NCBI GenBank assembly: GCA_035286745.1
Contig: DATECU010000164.1
Location: 1 to 37,719 of the forward strand
Direction: 5' to 3'
Origin: DATECU01 sp035286745
GTDB taxonomy: Bacteria > Acidobacteriota > Vicinamibacteria > Fen-336
DNA length: 37,719 bases
The notes under the pieces were generated by a model. The model did no database searches. It was not told the DNA's origin and worked only from the letters and a program-made list of their open reading frames with translations. Below, piece after piece: positions 15,496 through 24,086 of this stretch (its first letter is position 1; every line of letters starts with the position of its first letter). The position numbers and the translations under genes are program-made.

Positions 15496-16062
15496 ATGTC
15501 CGCCCCGGTCTTGAACGCGGCCAACCAACTCACCCTGCTGCGCATGGCCTTGGCCCCACTCCTGGTGGTCTTGGTGCTGGGCGGCGAGATGGTCTGGGCG
15601 CTCACCGCGCTGGTGGTGGCGGGGATCACGGACATGCTGGACGGCCTGATCGCCCGCCGGGGCCACCGCCAAACTACGCTGGGGGCCATGCTGGATCCGA
15701 TGGCGGACAAGCTGCTGCTCACCTCGGCCTACGTGGTCCTGACCTGGAGTTCGAAGCTGCTGGTGGCCATCCCGGCCTGGCTCACCGTCATCACGCTTTC
15801 CCGCGATGCCATCATCGTGGTGAGCGTCGCCATCATAAACCTAACGATTGGCCGGCGCATCTTCTACCCGACCCTGCTGGGCAAGTGCTCGACGGTGGCG
15901 CAACTGCTGACGGTGGGCCTGGTCTTGCTGCTGAACGCTCTGGAGACCAGATTCCCGCCCGTGATCCACCTGTTCCAACTCTCCCTCTTCCTTACCGTAG
16001 CTTCGGCCCTGCACTACGTCTATCTGGCGTCCACCAAGGGAGGCGCCCCCCCGGCCCCATGA
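15496..16062 (+). CDS. pgsA: CDP-diacylglycerol-glycerol-3-phosphate phosphatidyltransferase
   Basis: A 188-residue integral membrane enzyme that makes phosphatidylglycerophosphate, the committed step to phosphatidylglycerol. The CDP-alcohol phosphotransferase motif is complete: Asp49-Gly50, Ala53-Arg54, Gly63, Asp67 and Asp71, with the exact family spacing. Several hydrophobic segments surround it. Other CDP-alcohol enzymes share this motif; the PgsA call rests on length and on the N-terminus (NAANQLTLLRM). TACACT lies 6 nt before the ATG with no ribosome binding site, so a leaderless mRNA is possible. The next gene overlaps its stop by 4 nt. Confidence 0.85.
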   Translation: MSAPVLNAANQLTLLRMALAPLLVVLVLGGEMVWALTALVVAGITDMLDGLIARRGHRQTTLGAMLDPMADKLLLTSAYVVLTWSSKLLVAIPAWLTVITLSRDAIIVVSVAIINLTIGRRIFYPTLLGKCSTVAQLLTVGLVLLLNALETRFPPVIHLFQLSLFLTVASALHYVYLASTKGGAPPAP

Positions 16063-17195
16063 AGGACCTGCTGCGAAGACCGCTGGTGAAGGTGATCCTG
16101 GCGGCCGCCGTGCTGGCGGTGCTGCTCTGGAGCATGAACCGTCTGAAGGAGGTGCTGACGCCTTTCGCCATCGCCTTCGCGGTCGCCTACTTCCTGAATC
16201 CTCCGGTCAACGCCATGGAGCGTGGACTGGACCGTGTCATGAGACGCCTGCCGTTCCTCCGCCAGCGACTGCACCCGCGCATGGCTGCGGTGGGCATCCT
16301 GGCGGTGGTGGTGGCTGTGGCAGCCGCGGCGGTCCTGCTCTTCGTGGTGCCGGCCGCCTACCACCAGGCCAGCGACACCGCGGCCAAGGTGCCCGACTAC
16401 TTGAAGATCCTGCGGGCCAAGGTGGAGCCCGCCTACGAGCGGCTCCACGTGCGGTATCCGCAACAAACGGAAGAGGCCCAGAAGCGGGCCCTGGCGTTTC
16501 TCAAGGACAACCTGCCCCAGATTCTGAGCCCGATGACCCGGGGGCTGAGCGCGGCCTTTTCCAGCCTGCTCTCCTTTGTGCTCACCCTCCTGAACGTCTT
16601 CATCATCCCGGTCTTCGCCTTCTATCTGCTCTACGACATGAACGAGATCCGGGCCGGGGTCCGCGACTTGGTGCCGTTCCGTCATCGGGCCTACCTCTCC
16701 TCGCGGCTGGGGGAGGTGGATCACCTGCTCTCGGCTTTCGCCCGCGGGCAGATCACGGTATGCCTGATCCTGGGCTCGTTCTACGCGATCGCGCTGACCC
16801 TGTGCGGTGTCCCCATGGGCCTGCTGGTGGGGATGGCCATCGGCTTCTTCAACCTGGTTCCCTTCATGTCCTACATCCTGGGTCTGCCCCTGGCGCTCCT
16901 GCTCTCCTGGCTGGACGACCAGAGCCTGCCCACCCTGGGCGCGGTGGCGGTGGTGTTCCTGGTGGGGCAGTTCGTAGAGGGGAACATCGTCACCCCGCGG
17001 ATCGTGGGGGAGACCCTGGGCCTGCACGCGGTGGTGATCATGCTGGCGGTGCTGGTGGGGGGCACCCTGTTCGGCTTCATCGGCATGCTGGTGGCCATGC
17101 CCACCACGGCGGCCCTTTCCGTCTTCTGGGCCGACCTCCGAGACTGGTACCTCGGCTCCGACTACTACCGCGGCGATCCCACTTCGACTCGATAG
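16059..17195 (+). CDS. AI-2E family transporter (PerM-like permease)
   Basis: A 378-residue inner-membrane protein of the AI-2E/PerM family, with about eight hydrophobic segments. Family features are the N-terminal FAIAFAVAYFLNPPVNAMER, the hydrophilic central part at about 100-160, and the C-terminal GLLVGMAIGFFNLVPFMSYI and GNIVTPRIVGETLGLHAVVI blocks. Members have been linked to export of autoinducer-2 or to Na+/H+ antiport, and the substrate of this one is unknown. The ATG at 16059 overlaps the pgsA stop (ATGA), which fixes the start and indicates translational coupling. The gene is convergent with the decarboxylase gene, 29 nt away. Confidence 0.9.
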   Translation: MKDLLRRPLVKVILAAAVLAVLLWSMNRLKEVLTPFAIAFAVAYFLNPPVNAMERGLDRVMRRLPFLRQRLHPRMAAVGILAVVVAVAAAAVLLFVVPAAYHQASDTAAKVPDYLKILRAKVEPAYERLHVRYPQQTEEAQKRALAFLKDNLPQILSPMTRGLSAAFSSLLSFVLTLLNVFIIPVFAFYLLYDMNEIRAGVRDLVPFRHRAYLSSRLGEVDHLLSAFARGQITVCLILGSFYAIALTLCGVPMGLLVGMAIGFFNLVPFMSYILGLPLALLLSWLDDQSLPTLGAVAVVFLVGQFVEGNIVTPRIVGETLGLHAVVIMLAVLVGGTLFGFIGMLVAMPTTAALSVFWADLRDWYLGSDYYRGDPTSTR

Positions 17196-17224
17196 CGGCG
17201 ACCGAATTCGCTTCGGGCGCCGCG

Positions 17225-18160
17225 TCAGATGGCGAGCTTCTTCCGGAAGTACTGGAGGGTGACGGCCAGGCCCTCGTCGAGCGGCACCTTGGGCTCCCAG
17301 CCCAGGAGGGCGCGGGCCTTGCCGATATCCGGCTGGCGGACCTTGGGATCGTCGACCGGCAACGGCCGCTCGACGATTCGGCTCTGGGAGCCGGTCAGCG
17401 CGATGATCCTCTCCGCCAGCTCCCGAATGGTCATCTCCCGAGGGTTGCCGATGTTGACCGGCTCGGCGACCTCCGATGTCATCAAGCGGAAGATGCCCTC
17501 GATCAGGTCGGACACGAAGCAGAGGCTGCGGGTCTGGGAGCCGTCCCCGAACACGGTCACGTCCTGGTTCTTCAGCGCCTGGCTCAGAAAGGCGGGGATG
17601 GCCCGCCCGTCCTCCACCCGCATCCGCGGCCCGTAGGTGTTGAAGATGCGCACGATGCGGGTCTCCACGCCGTGAAAGCGGTGATAGGCCATGGTGATGG
17701 CCTCGGCGAAGCGCTTGGCCTCGTCGTAGACGCCGCGCGGCCCCACGCAGTTCACGTTGCCCCAGTAGTCCTCCTTCTGGGGATGGATCAGAGGATCGCC
17801 GTACACCTCCGAGGTGGAGGCCAGCAGAATGCGCGCTCTCTTGGCCTTGGCCAGGCCCAGGCTGTTGTGGGTGCCCAGGCTGCCCACCTTCAGGGTCTGG
17901 ATGGGCACCCGCAGGTAGTCGATAGGCGAGGCCGGGCTCGCGAAGTGGAAGATGAAGTCGAGCGAGCCCTCCAGGTTGATGAAGTTGGTGACGTCGTGCT
18001 TGACGAACACGAAGTCCCGACCCGTCAGGTGCTGGATGTTGGCCAGGTCGCCGGTGATGAGGTTGTCCATCCCCACCACCGAAAACCCCCGGTCGAGCAG
18101 GTACTCGCTGAGGTGGGAGCCGAGGAAGCCGGCAGCGCCGGTGACGAGAGCTCTAGGCAT
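17225..18160 (-). CDS. uxs: UDP-glucuronate decarboxylase (UDP-xylose synthase)
   Basis: A 311-residue SDR-type sugar-nucleotide enzyme that converts UDP-glucuronate to UDP-xylose with a bound NAD+. It has the Rossmann motif GAAGFLG at 8-14, the active-site segment ASTSEVYGDP (114-123) with Glu118, and the catalytic Tyr145 and Lys149 in GVYDEAKR, which is the hallmark of this group. Arg residues near 171 and 177 in the IFNTYGPRM region probably hold UDP-glucuronate. It is the last gene of the minus-strand polysaccharide run, 3 nt after the initiating transferase. Its substrate is the product of Ugd, encoded at the far end of the cluster. Confidence 0.92.
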   Translation of the reverse strand: MPRALVTGAAGFLGSHLSEYLLDRGFSVVGMDNLITGDLANIQHLTGRDFVFVKHDVTNFINLEGSLDFIFHFASPASPIDYLRVPIQTLKVGSLGTHNSLGLAKAKRARILLASTSEVYGDPLIHPQKEDYWGNVNCVGPRGVYDEAKRFAEAITMAYHRFHGVETRIVRIFNTYGPRMRVEDGRAIPAFLSQALKNQDVTVFGDGSQTRSLCFVSDLIEGIFRLMTSEVAEPVNIGNPREMTIRELAERIIALTGSQSRIVERPLPVDDPKVRQPDIGKARALLGWEPKVPLDEGLAVTLQYFRKKLAI

Positions 18161-18163
18161 GGT

Positions 18164-19606
18164 TCAGTAGGCGTGTTTCTGGCCGAAGCCGCGGAAGAGG
18201 GTGAGGATCAGGATCTTGACATCGAGGAGGAGAGACCAGTTCTCGATGTAGTAGAGGTCGTACTCGATGCGCTTCTCGATCGAAGTGTTGCCGCGCCAGC
18301 CGTTCACCTGGGCCCAGCCGGTCATGCCGCTCTTGACCCGGTGGCGCAGCATGTACTGGGGGATGCGCTCCTTGAACTGCTTCACGAAAGGCGGGCGCTC
18401 GGGGCGGGGACCGACCAGGCTCATGTCGCCCGACACCACGTTCAGGAGCTGGGGCAGCTCGTCGAGGTTGTGGCGGCGAAGGAGCGCTCCCACCGCGGTT
18501 CGCCGCGGGTCGTCGGGGGTCGCGAACACCGGGCCCGTCTCGCGTTCGGCGTCGGCGTGCATGGAGCGGAACTTCCACATCCGAAAGGTCTTGCCGTCGA
18601 CGCTCACCCGATCCTGGCGGTAGAAGACGGAACCTCGCCCGCCCTTGAGACGGATCACCAGGGCGATGGCGGCGAAGACCGGCGACAGCGCCGCCAGCAG
18701 CAGCGAGCCGACCACGATGTCCACCAGGCGCTTCACCATGCTGCTCCAGCCCCGGAGCGGCACCTCGTTCAAGGTGATGATGGGGATGCCGTCCAGGTCC
18801 TCGAGGGCGGCCCGGATGGTGGCGTACTGGACCAGGTCGGGCACCACCTTGATGTCCATGCACTCGTTGCTCACGCTCTTGATCAGGCTCAGCAGTTTGG
18901 CGTGCTCGTCCAGGGGGAGGGCGATGTAGAGCTGATCGACGCCATGAGCCTCGGCGGTGGTCATGATCCCGTCCAGGCCACCCAGCACCGGCAGGCCCGC
19001 GATCTCCCGGACCTCGCCGTCCTCCACGAAGCCCACCACCCGATAGCCCAGCTCTCGGTGGGCGATCAGGGTCTCGGCCACGGTTCGGGCCAGCTCTCCG
19101 GCGCCGGCGATCAGCACGCGGCGCACGTTGTGGCCGGCCGCCCACCTGCGCTCGAGATAAGCACGCAGGGCCCAGCGACCGGCGTTCAGGGCCAGCACAT
19201 CCAGCACCACGAACAGGCCGAAGACCACCTGGCTGTATTCCCAGAGCGGAGCCACCTCGGGCTGGTAGCGGTAGTAGACGCGGATGTAGAGGGTGAGGCC
19301 GAGGGTGATGGCGGTGGCGATCGACACGCTGAAGACGATGGCAAAGAACTCGTCGATGCGGCTGCGGCCGCGCTTCACCTGATGAAGGCCGTGGAAGTAC
19401 ATCACCACCGGCCACAACAGGGAGATCACCGGCATCAGCAGCAGGTAGCCCCCGAGGGGCGGTGTGCCCTTGGTGACGGGGAAGTAGTCGGAGACCAGGC
19501 CCGAGTAGAAGCGAAGAAAGTAGGCGGCCAGCCAGGCGGCGTTGGTGGACAAGACGTCCACCAGCACGAAGGCAGCGACCATGACTCGGGTGTGGAACTT
19601 CACCAT
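18164..19606 (-). CDS. WcaJ-type undecaprenyl-phosphate sugar phosphotransferase
   Basis: A 480-residue polyisoprenyl-phosphate hexose-1-phosphate transferase that starts lipid-linked polysaccharide chains. The N-terminal part has about four membrane helices (residues 9-30, 51-70, 88-110, 123-142) and a Rossmann-like CoA-binding-type domain at about 150-270. The catalytic bacterial sugar transferase domain begins near KRLVDIVVG (about 287), with KFRSM, the DELPQLLNVVSGDMSLVGPR block and TGWAQVNGWRG. The donor is probably UDP-glucose, but UDP-galactose is also possible. It overlaps the preceding glycosyltransferase by 7 nt. The presence of this enzyme identifies the run as an exopolysaccharide or O-antigen-like locus. 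Confidence 0.92.
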   Translation of the reverse strand: MVKFHTRVMVAAFVLVDVLSTNAAWLAAYFLRFYSGLVSDYFPVTKGTPPLGGYLLLMPVISLLWPVVMYFHGLHQVKRGRSRIDEFFAIVFSVSIATAITLGLTLYIRVYYRYQPEVAPLWEYSQVVFGLFVVLDVLALNAGRWALRAYLERRWAAGHNVRRVLIAGAGELARTVAETLIAHRELGYRVVGFVEDGEVREIAGLPVLGGLDGIMTTAEAHGVDQLYIALPLDEHAKLLSLIKSVSNECMDIKVVPDLVQYATIRAALEDLDGIPIITLNEVPLRGWSSMVKRLVDIVVGSLLLAALSPVFAAIALVIRLKGGRGSVFYRQDRVSVDGKTFRMWKFRSMHADAERETGPVFATPDDPRRTAVGALLRRHNLDELPQLLNVVSGDMSLVGPRPERPPFVKQFKERIPQYMLRHRVKSGMTGWAQVNGWRGNTSIEKRIEYDLYYIENWSLLLDVKILILTLFRGFGQKHAY

Positions 19607-20724
19607 GTAGGTTGCACGACTCCTGGGCCCCTGTCGGCCCAGGCCCGTTCGACGAAACCGCGCAGGCGGGCCTCGAAGGCGGGGCGGCTTGAGCCCTCGG
19701 CGCGTCTTCGGAGCGTCATTGTATCAAACCGGCAATTCCGAAGGTCGCCGATGACGGCGCGCAGGCTCGCCGGTGTCGGTTCTTGGAAGAGGAGGCCGGT
19801 CTCGCCATGGGTCGTGGATTCCGGCCCGCCGCCTTCGGCGAACACGACGGCTGGCCGGCCGCAGGCCATGGCCTCCAGGGGAACGATGCCGAAGTCCTCG
19901 ATGCCGGGCATGATCACGGCCCGGCAACCGCGGTAGAGGTCGCGCAGCGTCTCATCGTCGACCTTGCCCAAGAAGCGGGCCTCCGGCGGCGCCAGCGCCC
20001 GCAGGCGTGCTTCCTGGGTTCCGGTGCCGACGACCCTCAGGGGGAGGCCGGTGCCGCGATAGGCCTCGAGGACCAGCTCGATACGCTTGTAGGGCTCCAG
20101 GGCCGAGATCACCAGGTCGTAGTCGCCCGGGCCTCCGGCTCCGGGGGTGAAGAAGTCGGTGTCCACCGGGGGAGGGATGACCTCCGCCTCGCGGTGGTAA
20201 TAGCGGCGAATGCGTGCCGCTACGTATGCGCTGTTGGCGGCGAAGCGATGCACCCGCGGCGCCGTGGCCACGTCCCAGGCCCGCAGCCTCTTGGCCACCC
20301 GAGGCACCATCCAGGTGGCGGGCCAGGAGAGACGGCCGGGACCGAAGTAGTCGGGGTAGCGGTCCCACACATAGCGCATGGGGGTGTGGCAGTAGCAGAG
20401 GTGGAGCGCACCCTTGCGCACCTTCACCCCCTTGACCACGCAGTGGGAGCTGGAGATCACCAGGTCGAAGTCGCGGAGGTCCAGCCAGGCGGCCGCTGCC
20501 GGGAACAGAGGGAGGTAGTGGCGGTACCGGGTTTCGACCGCCGGGAAGCGCTGCAGGAAGGAGGTCCGGATCTGGTGGGCCTCGATCTCCGGCGCCACCG
20601 AACCCTTGACGTGCAGCAGGGTGTAGATCGGGGCCTCAGGGAACAAGCTGGCCAGCGAGAGGAGAACCTTCTCGCCCCCTCGCATCCCGGTGAGCCAGTC
20701 GTGAACCAGAGCCACCCGCGGCAA
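19600..20724 (-). CDS. GT4-family glycosyltransferase
   Basis: A 374-residue cytoplasmic GT-B glycosyltransferase. The N-terminal domain has VHDWLTGMRGGEKVL (7-21), typical of GT4 enzymes related to WbaZ-type mannosyltransferases. The donor domain carries ALEPYKRI around 208-215 and the EX7E motif Glu276-Glu284 in EDFGIVPLE. The start codon is TTG, 5 nt after the stop of the preceding glycosyltransferase, with no strong ribosome binding site, so coupled translation is likely. The donor is unknown; similarity to the WbaZ type suggests GDP-mannose, only as a guess. Confidence 0.9.
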   Translation of the reverse strand: MPRVALVHDWLTGMRGGEKVLLSLASLFPEAPIYTLLHVKGSVAPEIEAHQIRTSFLQRFPAVETRYRHYLPLFPAAAAWLDLRDFDLVISSSHCVVKGVKVRKGALHLCYCHTPMRYVWDRYPDYFGPGRLSWPATWMVPRVAKRLRAWDVATAPRVHRFAANSAYVAARIRRYYHREAEVIPPPVDTDFFTPGAGGPGDYDLVISALEPYKRIELVLEAYRGTGLPLRVVGTGTQEARLRALAPPEARFLGKVDDETLRDLYRGCRAVIMPGIEDFGIVPLEAMACGRPAVVFAEGGGPESTTHGETGLLFQEPTPASLRAVIGDLRNCRFDTMTLRRRAEGSSRPAFEARLRGFVERAWADRGPGVVQPTW

Positions 20725-20729
20725 CGGAC

Positions 20730-21881
20730 TCAGCGGGCCTCCTCGGCGGCCACCGCGGGGAGCGATGCGCCCAGGATCTTCATGTAGGCCTCATGCACCG
20801 TCTTCACCGAGCGCTCCCAACTGAACTGCCGAACCCGGGCCCGGCCGCGCACCACCAGCTCCCGGCGGAGGCTCTCGTCTCCGAGCAGCCGTTCCAGCCC
20901 GTCGGCGATGTCGTCGACGCTCAAGGGGTCCACCAGCACCGCCGCGTCGCCCACCACTTCGGGCAGCGACGAGATGCGGGAGGTGAGGACCGGGGTGCCG
21001 CAGGCCATGGCCTCCAGGGGCGGCAGACCGAAGCCCTCGTAGAGCGAGGGGAAGGCGAAGAGGGAGGCCAACCGGTACAGGGCGGAGAGCGTCTGGTCGG
21101 GGACGAATCCGAAGAAGCGCACGTCCTGGCGCACCCGCGCGCCCTCGACCGCCCGGCGCAGGAAGCCCTGCTGGTGGAGCTGATCGCCGATGATGAGCAG
21201 CTTCACGTCCTGGTGGCCCGGGCGTTGCTTGAGCTGGGAGAAGGCCAGGACCAGACGGTCCAGGTTCTTGTGCGGCTTGATGTTGCCCACGTAGAGGATG
21301 AAGCGACCCCGGATCTGGTAGCGTTCCTTGACCCGCTGCATCTCCTCTTCGCCCGGGTCTTCGAGCAGCGCCTCATCAATGGCGTTAGGCACAACCTGCA
21401 CCCGCTCCGGGTCGGCCTCGGGGTAGAAGCGCAAGATGTCCCGCCGGGAGGCCTCGGACACGGTGAGCACCAGCCGGCTGCGCCGAACCGCGCTGCCCAT
21501 CATGAAGCGCGCGTACTGATAAGCCAGCCGGCTGGGCAGGTATTGGGGGAACAGCAGATGGATGCAGTCGTGAACGGTCACCACCGCGGGCTTTCGGGTG
21601 AGCAGCGGAAGCACGTAGTGGGGCGAGTGGAAGAGGTCGACGCCTAGCCGCCGCAGCTTGTGCGGGATCGAGTAGTGCTCGCCCAGGCTGTACTTGCCGG
21701 AGGCCTCCACCACCGGCACGAAGTTCTCGGCAAGATCGCGAAGGGTGGCCTCGTCGGCTCGGTCACAGAACAGGAAGTAAGTGGTCTCGCGATCCAGGTG
21801 GGCGAGATGGCGCACCAGGTTTCTGACGTAGGTGCCGATTCCGTAATCCCGCCACTTGCGGGCGTCGATCGCGATCTTCAT
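20730..21881 (-). CDS. GT4-family glycosyltransferase
   Basis: A 383-residue GT-B enzyme. It begins MKIAIDARKWRDYGIGTYVRN, where IGTYVRNL resembles the GxGxY acceptor-side motif of GT4 mannosyltransferases. VHDCIHLLFP is at about 103-112, YVGNIKPHKNLDRL at 197-210, and the EX7E pair is Glu282-Glu290 in YEGFGLPPLEAMACG. The start ATG is preceded by about 160 nt of noncoding DNA, so this gene may begin a separate transcript within the run. It shares its plan with the GT4 genes at 22965 and 24083, suggesting old duplications. Confidence 0.9.
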   Translation of the reverse strand: MKIAIDARKWRDYGIGTYVRNLVRHLAHLDRETTYFLFCDRADEATLRDLAENFVPVVEASGKYSLGEHYSIPHKLRRLGVDLFHSPHYVLPLLTRKPAVVTVHDCIHLLFPQYLPSRLAYQYARFMMGSAVRRSRLVLTVSEASRRDILRFYPEADPERVQVVPNAIDEALLEDPGEEEMQRVKERYQIRGRFILYVGNIKPHKNLDRLVLAFSQLKQRPGHQDVKLLIIGDQLHQQGFLRRAVEGARVRQDVRFFGFVPDQTLSALYRLASLFAFPSLYEGFGLPPLEAMACGTPVLTSRISSLPEVVGDAAVLVDPLSVDDIADGLERLLGDESLRRELVVRGRARVRQFSWERSVKTVHEAYMKILGASLPAVAAEEAR

Positions 21882-22039
21882 GATGCTGCCGGCTGAGGTT
21901 CACGCTGATGGCCCAAATGCCCACGGCACAATAACATGAGCAGCGTTGCCTGCGCAATGCCGTTTTCGAAGAGCGGTGGGCAGCGTCACGGAAAACGGAT
22001 CATCCTCCGGCCCCGGTCCGATGAGGGCGCGTTGGCTTC

Positions 22040-22975
22040 TTAGCGAGGCTCGGCCCGATTCGGCGTTCGATCAAGGCCGAGGGCCAAACGGAGGACGACC
22101 AAATGGTGCTGGCGCTGGTCGCCCTCACCGGAGAGGACGGCTCGCGCCAGGCCCAGCAGGGCGGAGCTGGCCAGCAGGCAGCGCAGCGCCATGCGGGATG
22201 CCGGACCGTTGTGCTTGCGGTAGTAGCGGAGGTGGCTTCGCTGGTACTCGAGGCGCGCCCTGTTGCGGGTCTTGGCCATGCTGGCGCCAAGGTGATGGAC
22301 GATCTCGGCCCCGGGGGTCAGTAGGAGCCTCCAACCTGCGCGGCGCAAGCGCAGGCCCAGATCGGCGTCCTCCTCATACAGAAAGAACCCCTCGTCGAAG
22401 CCCCCGACGGCCAAAAGCGCCTCCCGGCGCGCCAGAATGCAGGAGCCGGAGAGCCAGTCCGGCTCGAAGTCTCGCTGGGTCAGGGCCGCGACTCGAGCCA
22501 GCGCGCGCGGGTTTCGGCGCTTCACACCGCGCACCAGCCGGCGCTGTCGCCACTCGGCGAGGGGCGTCAGGTCGGGACCGAAGGACACCTGGACGCTTCC
22601 GTCGGGGTTTAGGGTTCGAGGTCCCACCGCACCAAGCCGAGGGCGGGCCTCCAGGGCGGCGGCCAGCGCGTCGACCGCGCGCGGGCGGACCTCGGTGTCG
22701 GGGTTCAGCATCAGCACCAGAGGCGCCTCGGTTTCGCGGAGCCCGTGGTTGTTGGCGCGGGCGAAGCCGACGTTTTCCGCCAAACGCATGACCCTGACCT
22801 GGGGGAAGCTCCTTTCGACGGCGTCCGGCGAACCGTCCTGGCTGGCGTTGTCCACCACCAGGATCTCCAGGGGCCGCGAGGTCGAGACGACCAGACTGGC
22901 CAGGCAACGGAGCAGCTCCGCCCTGGTGTTGTGGGAGACAATGACCACGGCAACGCGCGGGGCTTCAGTCTCCAC
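22040..22975 (-). CDS. GT2-family glycosyltransferase (rhamnosyltransferase-like)
   Basis: A 311-residue GT-A glycosyltransferase. The opening VAVVIVSHNTRAEL, the nucleotide-binding DNAS with Asp42, the metal-binding NPDT with Asp93, and the DEGFFLYEEDADLGLRLRRAG block are typical of GT2 enzymes annotated as dTDP-rhamnosyltransferases. The GTG at 22975 is chosen as start: it overlaps the end of the preceding glycosyltransferase by 11 nt and gives the usual N-terminus, whereas the longer frame to 23122 adds an Arg-rich stretch unlike the family. No dTDP-rhamnose synthesis genes are in the window, so the donor is uncertain. Confidence 0.88.
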   Translation of the reverse strand: METEAPRVAVVIVSHNTRAELLRCLASLVVSTSRPLEILVVDNASQDGSPDAVERSFPQVRVMRLAENVGFARANNHGLRETEAPLVLMLNPDTEVRPRAVDALAAALEARPRLGAVGPRTLNPDGSVQVSFGPDLTPLAEWRQRRLVRGVKRRNPRALARVAALTQRDFEPDWLSGSCILARREALLAVGGFDEGFFLYEEDADLGLRLRRAGWRLLLTPGAEIVHHLGASMAKTRNRARLEYQRSHLRYYRKHNGPASRMALRCLLASSALLGLARAVLSGEGDQRQHHLVVLRLALGLDRTPNRAEPR

Positions 22976-24086
22976 GGCTTGCCGCCAGCAAGGCGTCCCA
23001 CGTGAGCCGCGCCGTCTCCCGCCAGGAGTAGTGGGAGGCCAGACCACGGCCGCGGGCCGCGAGATCGCGGGCCAGCGTCGGATCCGAGAGCACGCGCGCC
23101 AGCGCCTCCGCCAGCGCCGCATCGTCCTGCGGATCCACCACCAGGGCCGCGGCCCCGAAGATCTCGTTCAGAGAAGGCCGATCGCTCACCAGCACCGGCA
23201 CCCCGCGGGACATGGCTTCGAGCGCGGGCAGCCCGAAGCCCTCGTACTCCGAGAGCGAGATCGCCACCTCCGCTGCCGCATAGCGAAGAGCAAGCTGGGT
23301 CTCGTCCAGGAAGCCGGCGAAGCGGACGCGGTCCCGAATCCCCAGGACGCGGGCCAGGCGCTGGCAATCCAGACCGGGGTGGGTCCGGTTCTCGCCCACC
23401 ACCTCCAGGGTGAGCCCAGGGAAGCTGCGGGCCAGGCGGGCGGTGGCCCGCAGCAGGGTGGGGAGGCAACGACGGTTCAAGACGGTGCCCACGCTGAGCA
23501 GCAGCGGGCCCCGAAGACCGAGCTGGGCGCGAGCGGCCTCACGGGGCGGGGCTGGGGCCAGGTCGTCGTCAGGTCCCAAGGGCACCTGCCGCAGTCGATC
23601 CTTGAGGGCGGGGAAGCGGGAGGCGATCTCGCGGCAGGTGAAGTGCGAGCAAGCCAGGATCCGAGCTGAGGCGCGGAGGCTCAGGCCGACCAGCACCCGC
23701 CGGCGCAGGCCGTCGAGGAAGCTGAAATCGGCGGGCCAGCCGAAGAACGAAAGGTCATGGACGGCGGTGACCCGGGGGACCTCAAGCCGCAGCGGGCAGG
23801 AGTAGGCGGGCGAGAAGAAGACGTGGAGTTGGTCCCGCCGGGCCGCGGTCGGGAGCTGCCACTCCTGCCAGATCATCCCGTTAGGGGCGGGGCCCAGCGG
23901 TCGCAGGGTGACGTTGGGTGCGGCCAGGACCGGATCGTCAGGGATCCCGCCGTTGAAGTAGGCGAAGAACGCATGGTCTCCCTGCCGGGTCCAGATCCGC
24001 AGCAGGTTTCTGAGGTAGCGGCCGGTGCCTGTGGGCCGGCCCTGCAGCTCACGGGCGTCGATGCCTACGCGGAGCGGTCCTCTCAA
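22965..24086 (-). CDS. GT4-family glycosyltransferase
   Basis: A 373-residue GT-B enzyme. The start VGIDARELQGRPTGTGRYLRN matches GT4 mannosyltransferase-like proteins. VHDLSFFG lies at about 109-116 and the EX7E pair is Glu282-Glu290 in YEGFGLPALEAM. The donor phosphate-binding loop is SVGTVLNRRCLPTL (198-211); the usual GTxxxRKN has become LNRRCLP, a departure at a position that normally holds a lysine, so activity or donor preference may differ. The TTG start at 24086 overlaps the stop of the upstream GT4 gene by 4 nt. Confidence 0.88.
   Translation of the reverse strand: MRGPLRVGIDARELQGRPTGTGRYLRNLLRIWTRQGDHAFFAYFNGGIPDDPVLAAPNVTLRPLGPAPNGMIWQEWQLPTAARRDQLHVFFSPAYSCPLRLEVPRVTAVHDLSFFGWPADFSFLDGLRRRVLVGLSLRASARILACSHFTCREIASRFPALKDRLRQVPLGPDDDLAPAPPREAARAQLGLRGPLLLSVGTVLNRRCLPTLLRATARLARSFPGLTLEVVGENRTHPGLDCQRLARVLGIRDRVRFAGFLDETQLALRYAAAEVAISLSEYEGFGLPALEAMSRGVPVLVSDRPSLNEIFGAAALVVDPQDDAALAEALARVLSDPTLARDLAARGRGLASHYSWRETARLTWDALLAASRGD

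Noticed and set aside
16760..19936. A plus-strand open frame of more than 1000 codons
   Set aside because: It lies antisense to the UDP-glucuronate decarboxylase and WcaJ-type genes, has a His/Gln/Gly-rich composition with no motif, and is an expected by-product of high-GC third positions.
22976..23122. Upstream extension of the GT2 glycosyltransferase
   Set aside because: The extra 49 residues are Arg/Trp-rich, overlap the preceding GT4 gene and are absent from the family; GTG 22975 is better.
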